Assembly: GCA_027704905.1 (NCBI GenBank) | Contig: CM051005.1 | Span: forward strand, 22,375,203 to 22,439,202 | DNA: 64,000 nucleotides | Origin: Muraenolepis orangiensis | Lineage: Eukaryota > Chordata > Actinopteri > Gadiformes > Muraenolepididae | Reading direction: 5' to 3' | Shown: one piece after another, positions 12,372 to 23,492 of the stretch | How positions within the stretch are numbered: position 1 is the stretch's first letter | How the letters are laid out: each line of letters opens with the position of its first letter | Program-made: the position numbers and the translations under genes | The notes under the pieces: model-generated | What the model was told of the DNA's origin: nothing | What the model saw: only the letters and a program-made list of their open reading frames with translations | The model's database searches: none

Positions 12372-14830
12372 CTACGCCTTGAAATCCTGTCCATGAAAAT
12401 CACAAACAGGATGGGTGACAAAGGTGACAACACTCACTGAGAACAGGCCTGACTTACTACCGAGAATCCGGACGCAGCTCTTGCTTTGGGAGTACAGAGA
12501 TTGGATGGCCCTCAACAGTGACCCCCGCACACCATACTCCCGCAGCACCCCCCACAGTATTTCCCGAGGGACCCGATCATATGCCTTCTCCAAATCCACA
12601 AAACACATGTAGACCGGATGGGAATACTCCCAAGCCTCCTCCAGGATCCTTGCAAGAGTAAAAAGCTGGTTCGTTGTTCCACGACCAGGGCGGAATCCGC
12701 ATTGTTCCTCTTCAATCTGAGGTTCGACGATCGGCCGAACCCTCCTTTCCAGCACCTTGGAGTAGACTTTCCCAGGGAGGCTGAGTAATGTGATACCCCT
12801 GTAATTGGCACACACCCTCTGGTCACCCTTTTTGAACAGGGGTACCACCACCCCCGTTTGCCACTCCTCAGGCACTGTCCCAGACTTCCACACAATGTTG
12901 AAAAGACGTGTCATCCATGACAGCCCCTCAACACCCAGAGCCTTTAGCATTTCTGGACGGATCTCATCAACCCCTGGGGCTTTGCCACTGCGGAGATGTT
13001 TGACTACCGCAGTGATTCCTCCGGGGAGATTGATGTTTGCCGTCCTTCATCCTCCAGCTCTGTCTCTACCATTGAGGGTGTAGTTGTGTTAAGAAGTTCC
13101 TCAAAGTGTTCTTTCCACCGCCCGATCACCTCCTCAGTTGAGGTCAGCAATGTCCCACCCTTACTGTACACAGCTTAGATGGATCCACGCTTCCCCCTTC
13201 TGAGGTGCCGGATTGTTTGCCAGAAACGCTTTGGTGCCGACTGAAAGTCCTTCTCCATGGCTTCTCAGAATTCCTCCCACACCCGCTGCTTTGCCTCCAC
13301 TACAGCCGAGGCTGCCGTCCTCTTTGCCTGTCGATACCTCACAACTGAGTCCGGAGTCTCACAGGCTAACATAGGCCGGAATGTCTCCTTCTTCAGCCGG
13401 ATGGCTTCCCTGACCACCTGTGTCCACCACGAAGTCCGAGGGTTGCCGCCCCTTGAGGCACCAATGACCTTGAGGCTACAGCTCTCAACTGCAGCTTTGG
13501 CAATAGAAGCTTTGAACAATGACCACTCTGGCTCAATGCACTCAGCCTCCACAGAGATGACCGAAAAATTCTGCCGGAGGTAGGAGTTGAAGGTCTCCCG
13601 GACAGGGGCATCCACCAGACGTTCCCAGTTCACCCGCACTACACGTTTGGGCTTACCAGGTCTGTCCAGAGGCTTCCCCCGCCATCTTACCCAACTCACC
13701 ACCAGATGCTGATCGGTTGACAGCTCTGCCCTTCTCTTCACCCGAGTGTCCAAAACATGCGGCCTCAGGCCAGATGACACGATAACGAAATCTATCATTG
13801 ACCTTCGGCCTAAGGTACTCTGGTGTACACTTATGAGCATCCATTTGAACATGGTGTTTATTATGGCCAATCCATGACTAGCACAGAAATCCAATAACAA
13901 AACCCCACTCCGGTTCAGATCAGGTAGGCCGTTCATCCCCAACACGCCCCTCCAAGTTTCCCCATTGTCACCCACACGTGCGTTGAAGTCTCCCAGGAGG
14001 ACTATAGAGTCCCCTTCAGGAGCCCCATGCAGGACTCCATCCAGGGTATGCAAGAAGGTGGGATATTCCAAACTGTTGTTTGGTGCATAGGCACAAACAA
14101 CAGTCAGAGTTTTCCCTCCCATGACCCTAAAGCGTAGGGAGGCGACCCTCTCGTCCACCAGGGGGAAAACTCCAACAAAGCGGCACTCAGCCGGGGACTT
14201 GTGAGTATCCCCACACCCGCCCGGCGCCTCATACCCTGAGCAACTCCAGAGAAGGAAAGAGTCCAACCCCTATCCAGGAGTTTAGTTCCAGACCCAGTGC
14301 TGTGCATAGAGGTAAGCCCCACCAGATCTAATTGGTAACGCTCCACCTCCCTCACAAGCTCAGGCTCCTTCCCCCCCAGAGAGGTGACATTCCACGTCCC
14401 CAAAGCCAGTCTCTGTTGGCTGGGTTTGGTCCGTCGAGGCCCCCTGCCTTCACTGCCTCCTAACTGGCAGTGCACCCGACCCCAGCGGTTCTTCCCGTAG
14501 GTGGTGGGTCCGCGGGAAGGAGAAGTGGCCACGTTGCTTTTTCGGGTTTTTCGGGCTTTTTTTGCTATGCCCGACCGGGCTCCGTGGCTAACCCGGCCAC
14601 CAGGCGCTCGCTGACGGGCCCTCTTTCCGTGCTTCCTCCGGGCAGGGTATCCTCACTTCTACTTGTTTGTTTGTCCATTTGGGTCTTTGTCTGGCCCCTC
14701 CCCTGAGACCAATCTGCCATGGGAGACCCTACCAGGAGCACTAGGCTCCAGACAACACAGCTCTCAGGTTCACAGGGACACCCAAACCTCTCCACCACAA
14801 TAAGGTTATGGTTCCCGGAGAGGAGTAGAT
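12372..14830 (-). pseudogene. Defective LINE with AP endonuclease and reverse transcriptase
   Basis: On the minus strand, from about 14830 (5' UTR) downward, the order is endonuclease, linker, reverse transcriptase. The endonuclease shows LGTWNVTSLGGKEPELV, SIVLLGDFNARVGDN and LSTDQHLVVSW. The RT part shows PEEWQTGVVVPLFKKGD, NYRGITLLSLPGKVYSKV, EEQCGFRPGRGT and CFVDLEKAYDRVP. The endonuclease is split between two frames near 14200. A TAA interrupts the linker at about 13175. The RT ends at a small deletion that removes the stretch after SLYSQS and the second part of the catalytic region. It is therefore inactive. The clade was not decided. Confidence 0.85.
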
Positions 14831-16550
14831 ATATGTTAATTAATTTAAAAAAAATAATTAAAAGATTAAATAAAAAAGCATCCCATAAAAAGGGCACTTT
14901 CTCTGGAGGAAGAAAAAGGGCTGGGGCTCAAGCCCCCTTTGATGTCTATGTGTGCATGTGCCTGCATTGTACACTGTACCAATTTTGTTGGAGATCTTGA
15001 GGTGCCCAATAAATTAACCTCAGCGCTTAATTCCCATTACAATATTCATATAAAATACAAGAAGCACTACAATCCAATACATAGAGGTCTGTTCTACTTG
15101 TCCAGTGTAGAAAAACAATTTGGTATTGGTTACTTGTTAACTAAAAAAGCTAAAAAATCTGCAATTATTTTATATCAAAATATGTATGTAAAATAAATGA
15201 ATTACACATTAGCAATCAAAATAATCACGTGATTGCTTGCTAAATTGTGCTTCAATTTAGTCCAAATATTGTTATTATTTTCACTAATATGAGCAAGTCA
15301 GCACGAAGCTATTGAAAATAGCAATGGTTGAATTACCAAACAAACAGTAATTTATACCATTGTCTTACTGGGTGAAGCCGCTGGATCCAGAGAGATATTG
15401 TCTGTTGAATATCCAACTTAAAACTAGCTTCACCGCGGGGGAGTACCTTTAAAAGAAAAACACTCGAAATAATACAGGACCAGGAACAACTGAGAGACTG
15501 GAAAATATAGAATTGAGAATCACCTTTGGCTATGAAAGTAAATTATTTGTCACGTATTATTCAATTTATCTTACTGTAATTAATTACACAGCTTCTCAAG
15601 CAATGCACCCATGGGTGGACTGTGAGGTTCACTCATTGATTGATAGCCACCGTTGGTCCGGCATACCAATGAACAAAGGTCCCATGTTGCATTGCAACAC
15701 CACGCCATGTCAATGGCGTTTCTCCAGTGTATTTCAGTATTTAACATGCGGGCAAAGGGATTCAAGCCATTCAATACGTAGTAAATGAAGGTTCAGAAAC
15801 CGAAAAATGTGTGTGTGGAAAATCATCATTGAACAATCCATGTTGAAAGAAGAATGTTCTGTTGAATGGCTTATGAAAGAAATGAAGAGTGCAGAGATTG
15901 CACTTCAAGTAGTGGACTTCTCTGGTTGTCTTCATATAGATCCATCAATACAGAGTCTCAAACGAGTTTTAAAAAAACAACATACGTTTCTGTTATGAAT
16001 GCAAGCAATGTGTGTCGTCCATTGTGAAGTGAACAAAAACCCATTACTGTACAAATACTATTTTAAAATGTGCTTATTTATAGCACTGAGATGCCATATT
16101 GAAATATACGGCAATATCTTGAGGTCATTGAACTCGCAAATTCAACTGTTGTAGGCTGTTACGGTGTTGTGAAGTCTCGGGGTTGTGTTTGCTGCCTCCT
16201 CCCTTGCCTCGTGTCTGTGTCCTGTGTAGTTGGAGCGTGATGCGTGATGCTTCTGGGCGGGGCCTCCCCTATTTGAGCAGGTCCCATTGGAAGATGACAC
16301 CTTCTCTCGTCTCTCGTCGCTAGCTTCGGTGCAAATGCGTTGGGCACACAGCTTTAGTTGAATTGAATAATTGAACTGTTTGTTTGTTTGTTCTGTTTAA
16401 TTGAAGCCCCCGGTTGGCTTGTTCACGCTAAACCTTTGTTAATATTTTGGCTCTTTTTGCATTCCGCATCTTGCATTTCGCGTCGATTTGGCGTTGGTGT
16501 AGATGAGAAGCGGACAGGAAGACTCACTGGGTGTCAGGCATGATTTAAGA
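14831..16550. other. Gene-free, AT-rich stretch
   Basis: I see no conserved frame, RNA gene or clear transposon end. Small frames such as 15513-15788 are open on both strands without recognisable content. Confidence 0.5.
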
Positions 16551-16865
16551 TTCAAGATTTGTATTGGGCCATTTGCAACAAGTACAATAGAATACTTACT
16601 CCCCATTCCCACCCGCATTATGAATTTCCTAAAACACAATACTATAAATACACAATAAAAAATAAACAAAAGAACAATAAAGTGACTGATAGATAATATG
16701 TACATATGTACAATATGTAATATGTACAGTGCAGAACAATGCAGTAACTGTAATGAGCAAAGTATGATAGTGTAATGTTGATGACAATGTTATGATAATG
16801 GCAGCACTCCTAGCAGTTCGGTAGGCTCACTGCCTGTGGATAAAAACTATCCTTGAACCTGGTAG
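16551..16865 (-). repeat. Dispersed LINE-tail repeat, family A, copy 1
   Basis: It begins TTCAAGATTTGTATTGGG, continues TTGCAACAAGTACAAT and TACTCCCCATTCCCACCCGC, and runs to a block with GCAGCACTCCTAGCAGTT near 16800-16820. Seven copies occur in the window (with 27471, 44052, 45126, 55748, 57230 and 63925). Reverse-complemented, the family ends in ACAAATCTTGAA, so it is probably the 3' UTR of a LINE inserted on the minus strand here. Confidence 0.75.
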
Positions 16866-17403
16866 GCTGATCCCCGATTGAGGGCTTGTCTTTGTTTTCT
16901 GCTGCTTTGTTTCTGCCGCCACGCTCTGTGACCTTATGTTACAATCACTTATTAAACGTATTAATCATTTTACCCCAATCACCGAATCACAGATTGAGGA
17001 TGTAAGGATGATGATGATGATGTAGTCTGCAATTGTCCATATGTCTGTGGCTTCCATTGTTTTGGAAATACCTGCGAGAATAAAAAAATAACAGCAAATC
17101 AGAACAGTTCACTGTTATGTCAAGAAACATAAATAATTGAAGAACTAACGTGACACACACACACACATGGTTTTGTTGCAAACATATACATATTTGTTTG
17201 TGAAATGTAAATATTAGTTTAACTTGTACACAGTTTGTAACACATTAATACATATTAGTTTGTAACAAAAAAAATGATGTCTTTGTCAGAAACAAATGTG
17301 CACAACATGTGTAAAAAAGGGTCGATACATAAAGGATGGCGGTAGTAATGGATGGGATGATTTGATGGCGTTTTTTGCATTCATGCTCCATCATCGTCTA
17401 GGG

Positions 17404-20360
17404 CAGTGGTTCTTAAACTTTTTGTCTGACGACCCCACAAAAAAAACTGGAGAGGTTTGGTGACCCCACTTTCCCAAAAGTGTGTAAGTGTGACGTCACG
17501 TTTCCGTAGCAACCGATTTTTTGTTCCAATCCAAACAAATTAACAACGTATGGACGATTATTTTATGGAAAAGGAACGATTTTGTGTGAATTAATTTACG
17601 AGTTTGCGTCTCCAATGATTTGAGTGATACAGAAGAGATTATTTTTATATAAACTTTATCTTTCATGCTAGCGCAAACTTTTCCTTTTAATACTCCAGAA
17701 GAATACATAAACGCCTCGACATGTTTCGATTGGTAGTGATTTTCACCTCGTAACATTGATTAATTTACATTTTGAAAGAAACAGCAATGCCATCTGCAGT
17801 TTGGTTGTTTGGAGGCGGGCTGTAAATCGCGTTGCCAGGACAACGTTATGCATTGCAAACCCATGGTAACGACTGTCAATCAAGCAAAAACAAATAGGCA
17901 ATGTGTAAGAAAAGGCCTGGGCGGCAACAATTTATTAACGCAAACAAGAACTGGAACAAACAAAGCAATGAAACAAATGTCCAAATCAAACGGGAGTCAA
18001 GAGTCAACAGAGAGTGTGTATGATTGGAACGATCTCACTTCCTCTTATAACGGACGCCATGTCAATGAGAAGGATGGGCCTGCTTCCGCGAGCATAGCAG
18101 GTCAATTCGAGGATCGATGCTGCTCACAGCAACACGAAGATTCTCCTCCATGCTGTTGAGACGACATCTGTATTTGTTCTTTATGTAGGCCAGGGACGAA
18201 AATGTCTTTTCGCACAGATAGGTTGATCCAAACGGCGTGAGGATGTCCATGGCAGCCTTGGACAACCCGGGGTATTCCTGCACAACTGACAGCCAGAATT
18301 CATCTAGAGTTTTTGAGGCAAACGACGCCTGCAATGTGCGGTCGCTGGACAGCTCAATCAGCGCATCCTCGAGCTCAGATGGCAGGTTGTTTGAGGAGCA
18401 GTTGGTGAATGGTTGTCGTACCCAGTCAAAAGGCTCTACATTCTCCGTGAGGAAGTACTGATTGAATTTGTCGAGGAGACTACGAAGATGACAGGTTATT
18501 GACTCTTTCAATGAATTGGCATTCATGTCACTCTCCAAAAAGTCGTGCAGCTCCGAGAACATTTCAAAGTCCCCACTCTCTGCACGGGCTGCCCAACGCT
18601 GCAATTTTTTTGTGAAAGCATTCACTTTGTCTGAGAGGGTCAGGATGTTTGTGCTGGGGCCTTGTAGTGACAGGTTGAGACTATTTAATTTGTCAAATAT
18701 GCACGCCAGGTATGCAAGACGTGATAACCATCTCGAGTCAGTAAGATGGTCTGCAAGAGGGGAATGCACGTCTGAGAGGAAGGTGCGCACCTCGCTTCGC
18801 AACTCGAACAGGCGTGTAAGAACTTTGCCCCGTGAAAGCCACCTTACCTCTGAATGAAAAAGAAGGGATTCATGTGCAGACCCCATTTCCTGGCAGAGAA
18901 GGGCGAAGAGTCGTGAATTTAAAGGGCGCGATTTGATCGAATTCACTATTTGGATTGCTGTTTGAAGAACATTGTTAAGCTCGGGTTCAAGTGTCTTGGA
19001 TGCCAGGGCCTCCCTATGGATAATGCAGTGTGTGAACTTGACATGTGGTGCAACGCTAAGGACCTTGGCTTTCAGCCCTTTGTGTTTTCCCATCATAGCC
19101 CCGGCACCGTCAGTGCATATGCTTATGCATTTATCCCAATCCAGGCCTGTCTCCTCCATCCAACCATTAAGACAGTTAAAAATGTCTCCACCAGTACATC
19201 TTCCTTCCATCGGAGAGCAGCACAGCATGTCCTCATGCAGTTTCCCGTCATGACTGTAGCGAATGAAAACCATTAAATGGGCTACATTAGTCAAGTCAGT
19301 AGACTCGTCTAACTGCAAAGAAAACCGGCTGTTTTTCACTCTCTCGATGAGCTGGCATTTCATATCATTAGCGATGTCGTTAATGCGTTTGGACATGGTA
19401 TCATTGGAGAGGGGAATCTGTTTAAGCACACTTGCGATCTTTTCACCATGCATTGCTGTGGTCATCGCAATTGCTGCAGGAAGGATGAGGCTTTCAGCAA
19501 TTGTGTGTGGCTTTTGTGCTTTGGCTACAAGGTGGGCCACTTTGTATGACGCTGCCAAGGCTTTGGTGGGCACAGTAGCTTGGCTATGCACAACGGTCTT
19601 TTGCCCATGCAGCGCAGCTTCTTTTCGTAAAAAAAATGTCATGGGTTTCTGAGCATCATCTGGATGTCGGCTTTCGAGATGTCGTCTCATTTTTGTGGGC
19701 TTTAAACTTTCATGTGCCAGAACATCGCCGCAAATAACACACTGTGGGTGGTCGAGCTCATGTTTTACCTGGCACGTGAATCCATATTTAAGAAATTCTT
19801 TCAGGTATCGGCGACGCCTCGTTGGTGGGTCTTTTTTATTCTCACCACCGGCCAAACTTGTCCCATCTGAGGATCGCGGAGGAGTAGGTGCACAACTGGA
19901 GGTAGATGGCACTTCTGAGCTCATATCATTGTTTTTTAGCAGCCACCTGTCCATTTTTGATGAAAGTTATAACTAGGCTAGTGGCTAAAAAAGTGGCTAG
20001 TATCACAAACGTGGCTAGTAACGTGGCGAGTTAACTATGACGTATTGTAAAAAAACCGGGAAGAAATTGAGTTTGAACAGTGGGCGCAGATTGTTACATT
20101 GTTTCTATCATAGGACCAATAAACGATTCGAAACGCCATTTAAAGCTGGGCAACTTTTTTTCTCTCTCTCTCTCTCCCTCTTAACAGCGTGTAGGAATGA
20201 GAAAAAGGCAGATTTTCATTGTATTGACATTTTATTTTTCGTTGTTTCACCAGGTGTTATAACAGCTAATTTCCGACTGAAGTAACAAATAATTTTGCGA
20301 CCCCACGGAAGTTTTTGCCGACCCCATTTGGGGTCACGACCCCTAGTTTAAGAATCACTG
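17404..20360 (-). mobile_element. hAT-type DNA transposon, about 2.96 kb, with intact transposase ORF
   Basis: The left end begins CAGTGGTTCTTAAACT. The right end, reverse-complemented, reads CAGTGATTCTTAAACT, so 15 of 16 terminal bases match. Both ends continue into similar sequence naming GACCCC. The transposase ORF (18062-19954, minus) lies between them. CTAGGG sits directly left of the element and again at 20368-20373, but the right copy is offset by several bases, so a clean 8-bp target duplication is not seen. An unbroken ORF and near-matching ends suggest a fairly young insertion. Confidence 0.85.
18062..19954 (-). CDS. hAT-family transposase, ZBED5/SCAND3-like
   Basis: This is a single 630-residue frame with no introns. 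It has a BED-like zinc finger at about residues 50-97 (CVICGDVLAHESLKPTKM, then RRHLESRH). The RNase-H-like core has RFSLQLDESTD, CISICTDGAGAMMGKHKG and HCIIHREALASK. The C-terminal hAT dimerisation region has PFGSTYLCEKTFS followed by IKNKYRCRL. The acidic residues in DESTD, TDGAG and the CEKTF segment are those expected of the DDE-type catalytic triad. Vertebrate host genes such as ZBED5, SCAND3 and FAM200 derive from relatives of this protein, so domestication is an alternative. Matching terminal repeats on both sides favour a mobile copy. The start is the first Met of the frame (MDRWLLKNN), 30 residues before a basic stretch. Confidence 0.88.
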   Translation of the reverse strand: MDRWLLKNNDMSSEVPSTSSCAPTPPRSSDGTSLAGGENKKDPPTRRRRYLKEFLKYGFTCQVKHELDHPQCVICGDVLAHESLKPTKMRRHLESRHPDDAQKPMTFFLRKEAALHGQKTVVHSQATVPTKALAASYKVAHLVAKAQKPHTIAESLILPAAIAMTTAMHGEKIASVLKQIPLSNDTMSKRINDIANDMKCQLIERVKNSRFSLQLDESTDLTNVAHLMVFIRYSHDGKLHEDMLCCSPMEGRCTGGDIFNCLNGWMEETGLDWDKCISICTDGAGAMMGKHKGLKAKVLSVAPHVKFTHCIIHREALASKTLEPELNNVLQTAIQIVNSIKSRPLNSRLFALLCQEMGSAHESLLFHSEVRWLSRGKVLTRLFELRSEVRTFLSDVHSPLADHLTDSRWLSRLAYLACIFDKLNSLNLSLQGPSTNILTLSDKVNAFTKKLQRWAARAESGDFEMFSELHDFLESDMNANSLKESITCHLRSLLDKFNQYFLTENVEPFDWVRQPFTNCSSNNLPSELEDALIELSSDRTLQASFASKTLDEFWLSVVQEYPGLSKAAMDILTPFGSTYLCEKTFSSLAYIKNKYRCRLNSMEENLRVAVSSIDPRIDLLCSRKQAHPSH

Positions 20361-20763
20361 GCAGACTCTAGGGAGACGTGAGGCTTCCCCACTTCATCCA
20401 ACCCCCTCCTGGAGAGAGGACATCCCTCACCATGTCCCGGTTTCTTCCTCAAAGCTGCCCCTGGCTGTCGCGGTTCACTCGTCTCGCTGTTCACTACGCC
20501 GCACGGAGAGGGAGAAATGTGAACGCATTGCACACAATGATATACTAATATTCAGCTCTTTGGTTCACAGGCCATACAGAACATAACCTGAGAGAAGTTA
20601 TACATATGGTAATGTGACTTGTGGCCCTGCTGACTTATTGGTGTTGTAGTTTATACAGTAGGACATGTGGAATCACAACATGTAAATGTAATGAATATTC
20701 ATGAGTGAAAGGATGGGGATTGTTTTGGTTTGAGTAGGCCTACATGATCCTTCCTGTCCCATT

Positions 20764-20965
20764 TTAGATTAGATTCGATTCGATTCTAATTTATTGTCAT
20801 TGTACAGCACAAAATAATTTTGCATCGAACCAGAGTGCAAATGTTGCAGTAAAGTGCATTATAATATAATATATAATTTACAGTTTAAATGTGCAGGTTA
20901 AAAGACAGTCTAGGTATACATGTGATATGAGCATAATAATAATAGGTATATGAATATACAGGTCA
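20764..20965 (-). repeat. LINE 3' UTR with TCTAA-type tail
   Basis: The stretch begins TTAGATTAGATTCGATTCG, then ATTTATTGTCATTGTACAGC. Reverse-complemented, it is a polyadenylation-like GACAATAAATT followed by a (GAATC)n tail. A related tail occurs in the other orientation at 23440-23492. Confidence 0.6.
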
Positions 20966-21030
20966 TTTCTCCACACTATAGCTTTCCTACAGTAACAGAG
21001 TGAAGACGGAGGAGTATGCGCCTATAGCCT

Positions 21031-21093
21031 GTGTGTGTGTGTGTGTGTGTGTGTGCAAATGTTCTTCCCCTAGAGTCTAGGGGAAGAACATTT

Positions 21094-21163
<70 letters not shown>
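21031..21163. repeat. 89-bp near-perfect palindrome built on a GT/CA repeat
   Basis: Twelve GT units lead into GCAAATGTTCTTCCCCTAGA. A single G at 21075 follows, then the exact reverse complement through 21119. The right-hand CA run goes on to 21163. Arms are 21031-21074 and 21076-21119. Confidence 0.9.
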
Positions 21164-21167
<4 letters not shown>

Positions 21168-21249
21168 ACATGGTGTTGACCTGAAATAGTGTAGGAAAAA
21201 ATAGGTAGGTAACAAAATGCTAAAGTTGAACACACAATCCCAGCCAGCA

Positions 21250-21545
21250 CGCCCACGTGGGGCCCATATGGTTTCAAGGTGGGCTAACCCATATGGGCCT
21301 CATGTCGGCAATGTTAGCGGGATCCACTTGGGTCCCAACTGGGATGCCCATGTGGGCTTTAGGTGGGTTCTACCTGGGCCCTAGGTGGGCCCCAACTAGG
21401 CATGTCTATATGGGACCGAGGTGGGTCCTAACTGGGATGCCCATGTGGGCTTTAGGTGGGTTTTACATGGGCCCTAGGTGGGCCCCAACCAGGCAAGTCT
21501 ATATGGGACCGAGGTGGGTCCTAACTGGGTTTGGTTGTGCAATGG
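21250..21545. repeat. 93-bp tandem repeat made of about 31-bp sub-units
   Basis: Units starting GGGATGCCCATGTGGGC at 21341 and 21434 are 93 bases apart. Each holds three related blocks of about 31 bases with the pattern ATGGG..AGGTGGG..CAACT. Because 93 is a multiple of three, one frame stays open for 108 codons, but its Gly/Pro/Trp-rich periodic product has no family and no gene context. Confidence 0.8.
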
Positions 21546-21911
21546 TTCCTTTGATTTCCAATGTGGGTCCTAATAAGATTTAAATATAAATAAAATAGAT
21601 TAAGCAGTATTTGACATGAACCGTGTTAATTCTTGTAAACACACCTAAAATAAAAATTGGGTATAACATTTTACACATCTTAAGTTTTACCAGGATGAAA
21701 ATAGACAATATATATTTTGACAAATTTATTAAAAACAATATTACAACAAGATAATAAAAATACAATGAAAATAACAATGCAGCAGTGTAAAGGTGCAGGA
21801 AAAGGCACACATCAAATGTACAGGTGTACTCTTCAGCCTTTCGGTTTTAATCCCCAGTGACAGAACCAACCACAGGGCAGCATTGTAGAGAAAGAGAGAC
21901 AGAGACTTTGC

Positions 21912-22443
21912 CTACTGGGTTGGTGCATCATCCAGTTGTAGAAGCTGTGTCTGAGGTCTAACTCTTTTTCCACCTCTATCGCGAGCTCCAGTGAACCACT
22001 TGGAGAGAGCCTTTTCTGCATCCTTGTGGTTGGTTTCTTGAGTGAGGGCATTTTTCTTTAGTCCCCCTAATAGAAATGACAAGAGGCCAACTGTTAGAAA
22101 TTATAGCATTATGGAACTTTCTTGAGTGACATCAGTTTAAATGTTTTGAAGATTTGTTGTGCCCCGTTTCCATTGCTGTATATACTGTCTTTGCTGTGGC
22201 ATACCTTCTATTGGTATACATCAAATGTGTTGCCAAATTAAAAATTTAAAAGTTAGACTGAGCAATTCAACACTCAAACTTACCATATATGACATCATAA
22301 AGGCGCATTTCTCTGAACTTCCTCTTGCTGTGACGTCCATGAAGGTTGAACTGGACTACCAGATCATTTGAGAGGAGGTACGGCATCATTCTTCTGGTAG
22401 CATCATCCAGTGAAGTACCTCCGATATCTCCAACCATGGCAAC
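21912..22443 (-). CDS. DUF4806-like protein, last two exons
   Basis: Exon A (22284-22443) follows the acceptor CACTCAG and ends in G|GTAAGT. Exon B (21912-22066) follows TTAG and ends with a TAG. Joined, they stay in frame and give about 104 residues. Visible motifs are VAMVGDIGG, MPYLLSNDLVVQFNLHG, KRKFREMRLYDVIYG and EKALSKWFTGARDRGGKR. The pattern of a short helical block, then a 'lower/upper' arginine-rich end resembles the DUF4806 domain known from many invertebrate and fish proteins of unknown function. Upstream exons were not found. It may be the end of a host gene or a gene carried by a transposon; many DUF4806 copies sit in repeats. No frameshift is present in the two exons. Confidence 0.55.
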
Positions 22444-22563
22444 CTGAGTGTATGGGGGAAAAACAAAAATCACAGGAAGGAAAAGCTGTAAGTGAACAGC
22501 AAGATATAAATTCCAAGCAGTCATTCTATCTTTAAACACACTTATGTCCCCATTCTACCAGTT

Positions 22564-22609
22564 CGCTTTTTTTTAATTGCCAATTTAAATTGGCAATTAA
22601 AAAAAAGCG
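22564..22609. repeat. Perfect 46-bp palindrome without loop
   Basis: The two arms of 23 bases (CGC, eight T, AATTGCCAATTT and its reverse complement) meet at 22586/22587 with no spacer and no mismatch. It lies 120 bases upstream (transcription sense) of DUF4806-like exon A. Confidence 0.95.
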
Positions 22610-23190
22610 TCCGAGGCAGTGACCTACTACTAGAAAGTAGCTCCGCGAGACCCCGTGGATGAGGAAAAGGGGGCGTACACAAGATAAGTTGTCACTGACG
22701 TCATCGATGTGAGAACATCACACGTCGGTCATCGTCACACGTTCGTAGTGATGCTTTGAGTGCCAATCGCAGCAGCCAAAAGTATCGGGAGCAATTCTGG
22801 AGATCAATCGGCAATTGAATTGGCGCTTGTAGACCCCACTATGAAAACGCTGCGGGACTTGGACAATGGATCCTCCTAAATCAGATCTGTAACGGCCGAC
22901 TGAAACAGGTGCTTGACCCGCTCGCCACGGTGAGCGACTTTATATTGTATATACTATACTGCCTTCATTAAAGTGCTAAGTGTTTTTTATTAAAGTATTA
23001 GCCTACTTCTGTTTTAATGACGGGAGCAGCAGCAGAGCTCACTCACGGACATCATGTGTAGGCCTTCTTAGAGTGAGCGATACTTGCTGTATATATATGT
23101 TTATATATTTATCTTGTTGATATAACTGCATATGCCCCTGCTCACTACTTGTTTATACTTGTATACTTACCTGTATATATGTTTTATATA
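22610..23190. other. Non-coding stretch
   Basis: No exon or element core is recognised. From about 22960 it turns into AT-rich sequence that leads to the TA microsatellite and the LINE-like tail at 23440-23492. Confidence 0.45.
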
Positions 23191-23234
23191 CACATATATA
23201 TACACATATATATATATATACATATATATATATT

Positions 23235-23278
<44 letters not shown>

Positions 23279-23492
23279 ATTCTGCACATATCTCATACCT
23301 CAAGTTATTTTATACCTGTTTTTATACAAAGTAGACTTTACAGTTTATTTACATCTTATTTAACCAGTGTACGTTGTATGTTACCATGCACTTTCCTGTA
23401 ACATGTTCAATATGGTTAGATGCCAAATTATTTCTGCTGTCCTGTACTTGTGCTGTGCAATGACAAAACATTTGAATCTAATCTAATCTAAC
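23190..23492 (+). repeat. (TA)n microsatellite and LINE-type tail
   Basis: TA/CATATA repeats run from 23190 to about 23277. At 23440-23492 the sequence TGTGCTGTGCAATGACAAAA is followed by GAATCTAATCTAATCTAA, a non-LTR retrotransposon 3' end with a short repeat tail. Confidence 0.65.

Noticed and set aside
13265..14266. Host gene with endonuclease fold (333 codons)
   Set aside because: Motifs and downstream reverse transcriptase show it is LINE ORF sequence.
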